A stretch of DNA of 15,235 nt, from the NCBI GenBank assembly GCA_964447015.1, contig CAYUQU010000079.1, positions 1-15,235 of the forward strand, in the 5' to 3' direction. Positions 15,144-15,235 of the stretch are shown here, piece by piece. Numbering within the stretch: the stretch's first letter is position 1; each line of letters opens with the position of its first letter. The stretch comes from Wandonia sp964447015 (GTDB lineage: Bacteria; Bacteroidota; Bacteroidia; Flavobacteriales_D; Crocinitomicaceae). The translations under genes and the position numbers were made by a program. Below the pieces are notes generated by a model. It was not told the origin of the DNA, did not search any database, and saw only the letters and a program-made list of their open reading frames with translations.

Positions 15144-15235
15144 CAACAAAAAAAATTGTACTAGCTGGTGGAACTGGATTTATCGGTTCTTATTTGGCCA
15201 ATAAATTTAAGAATGAGGGTTATGAGGTCTTTATC
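15140..15235 (+). CDS. NAD(P)-binding epimerase-like protein, TIGR01777 type (5' end only)
   Basis: The first 32 codons are present and the window edge cuts the gene. The sequence begins MTTKKIVLAGGTGFIGSYLA, a Rossmann beta-alpha-beta opening with the extended-SDR glycine motif GGTGFIG (residues 10-16), and continues through a helix to GYEVFI. The AGGTGFIG start with the following GYEV is what I recall for TIGR01777-family proteins (YfcH-like sugar-epimerase relatives), but 32 residues cannot exclude another extended SDR. It overlaps the membrane protein's stop codon by four bases, so it belongs to the regulator operon. Confidence 0.75.
   Translation, partial: MTTKKIVLAGGTGFIGSYLANKFKNEGYEVFI

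Overview
The window looks like chromosomal DNA from a Bacteroidota species, most likely Flavobacteriales (a Fluviicola/Crocinitomicaceae-like organism would fit, but that is a guess). Four things point there. Base composition is AT-rich. Start codons have almost no Shine-Dalgarno sequences. Upstream regions carry the Bacteroidota promoter signature (TTTG around -33, TAnnTTTG around -7). One large secreted protein ends in a type IX secretion (T9SS) sorting domain. There are no tRNA or rRNA genes, insertion sequences or CRISPR arrays.

Left part (1-3934), mostly minus strand. A strong terminator at the edge closes a gene lying outside the window. It is followed by a small multi-pass membrane protein gene that is open only if a +1 frame change is allowed (290-674). 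Next come a secreted WG-repeat protein (841-1890) and a secreted PQQ-type beta-propeller protein with an unusual helical insert (1997-3934). Each of these two has its own terminator, and the WG gene's -7 element abuts the T-tract of the propeller gene's terminator.

Middle (3935-10020), plus strand. valS (valyl-tRNA synthetase) is complete, has a clear -7 element and ends in a strong terminator. It is followed by a roughly 1020-residue exported Asp-box/beta-propeller protein with a PKD domain and a C-terminal T9SS sorting domain.

Right part (10021-15235). A secreted alpha/beta-hydrolase (lipase-like) gene converges on the T9SS gene. A small four-cysteine secreted protein follows on the plus strand. 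A membrane-anchored TPR-SpoIIE (PP2C-type) phosphatase is on the minus strand. Divergent from the phosphatase is an apparent operon: a GbsR/MarR-type regulator, a four-helix membrane protein, and an NAD(P)-binding epimerase-like protein of the TIGR01777 type cut by the window edge. This operon has the best regulatory region in the window: a textbook promoter placed so close to the ATG that the mRNA should be leaderless, overlapped by a perfect 11-bp inverted repeat that is probably the regulator's own operator.

I see no clear new multi-gene system. The points most worth a second look are the frame-disrupted membrane gene, the operator/leaderless promoter and its three-gene operon, the helical insert in the propeller protein, and the small cysteine-containing secreted protein.
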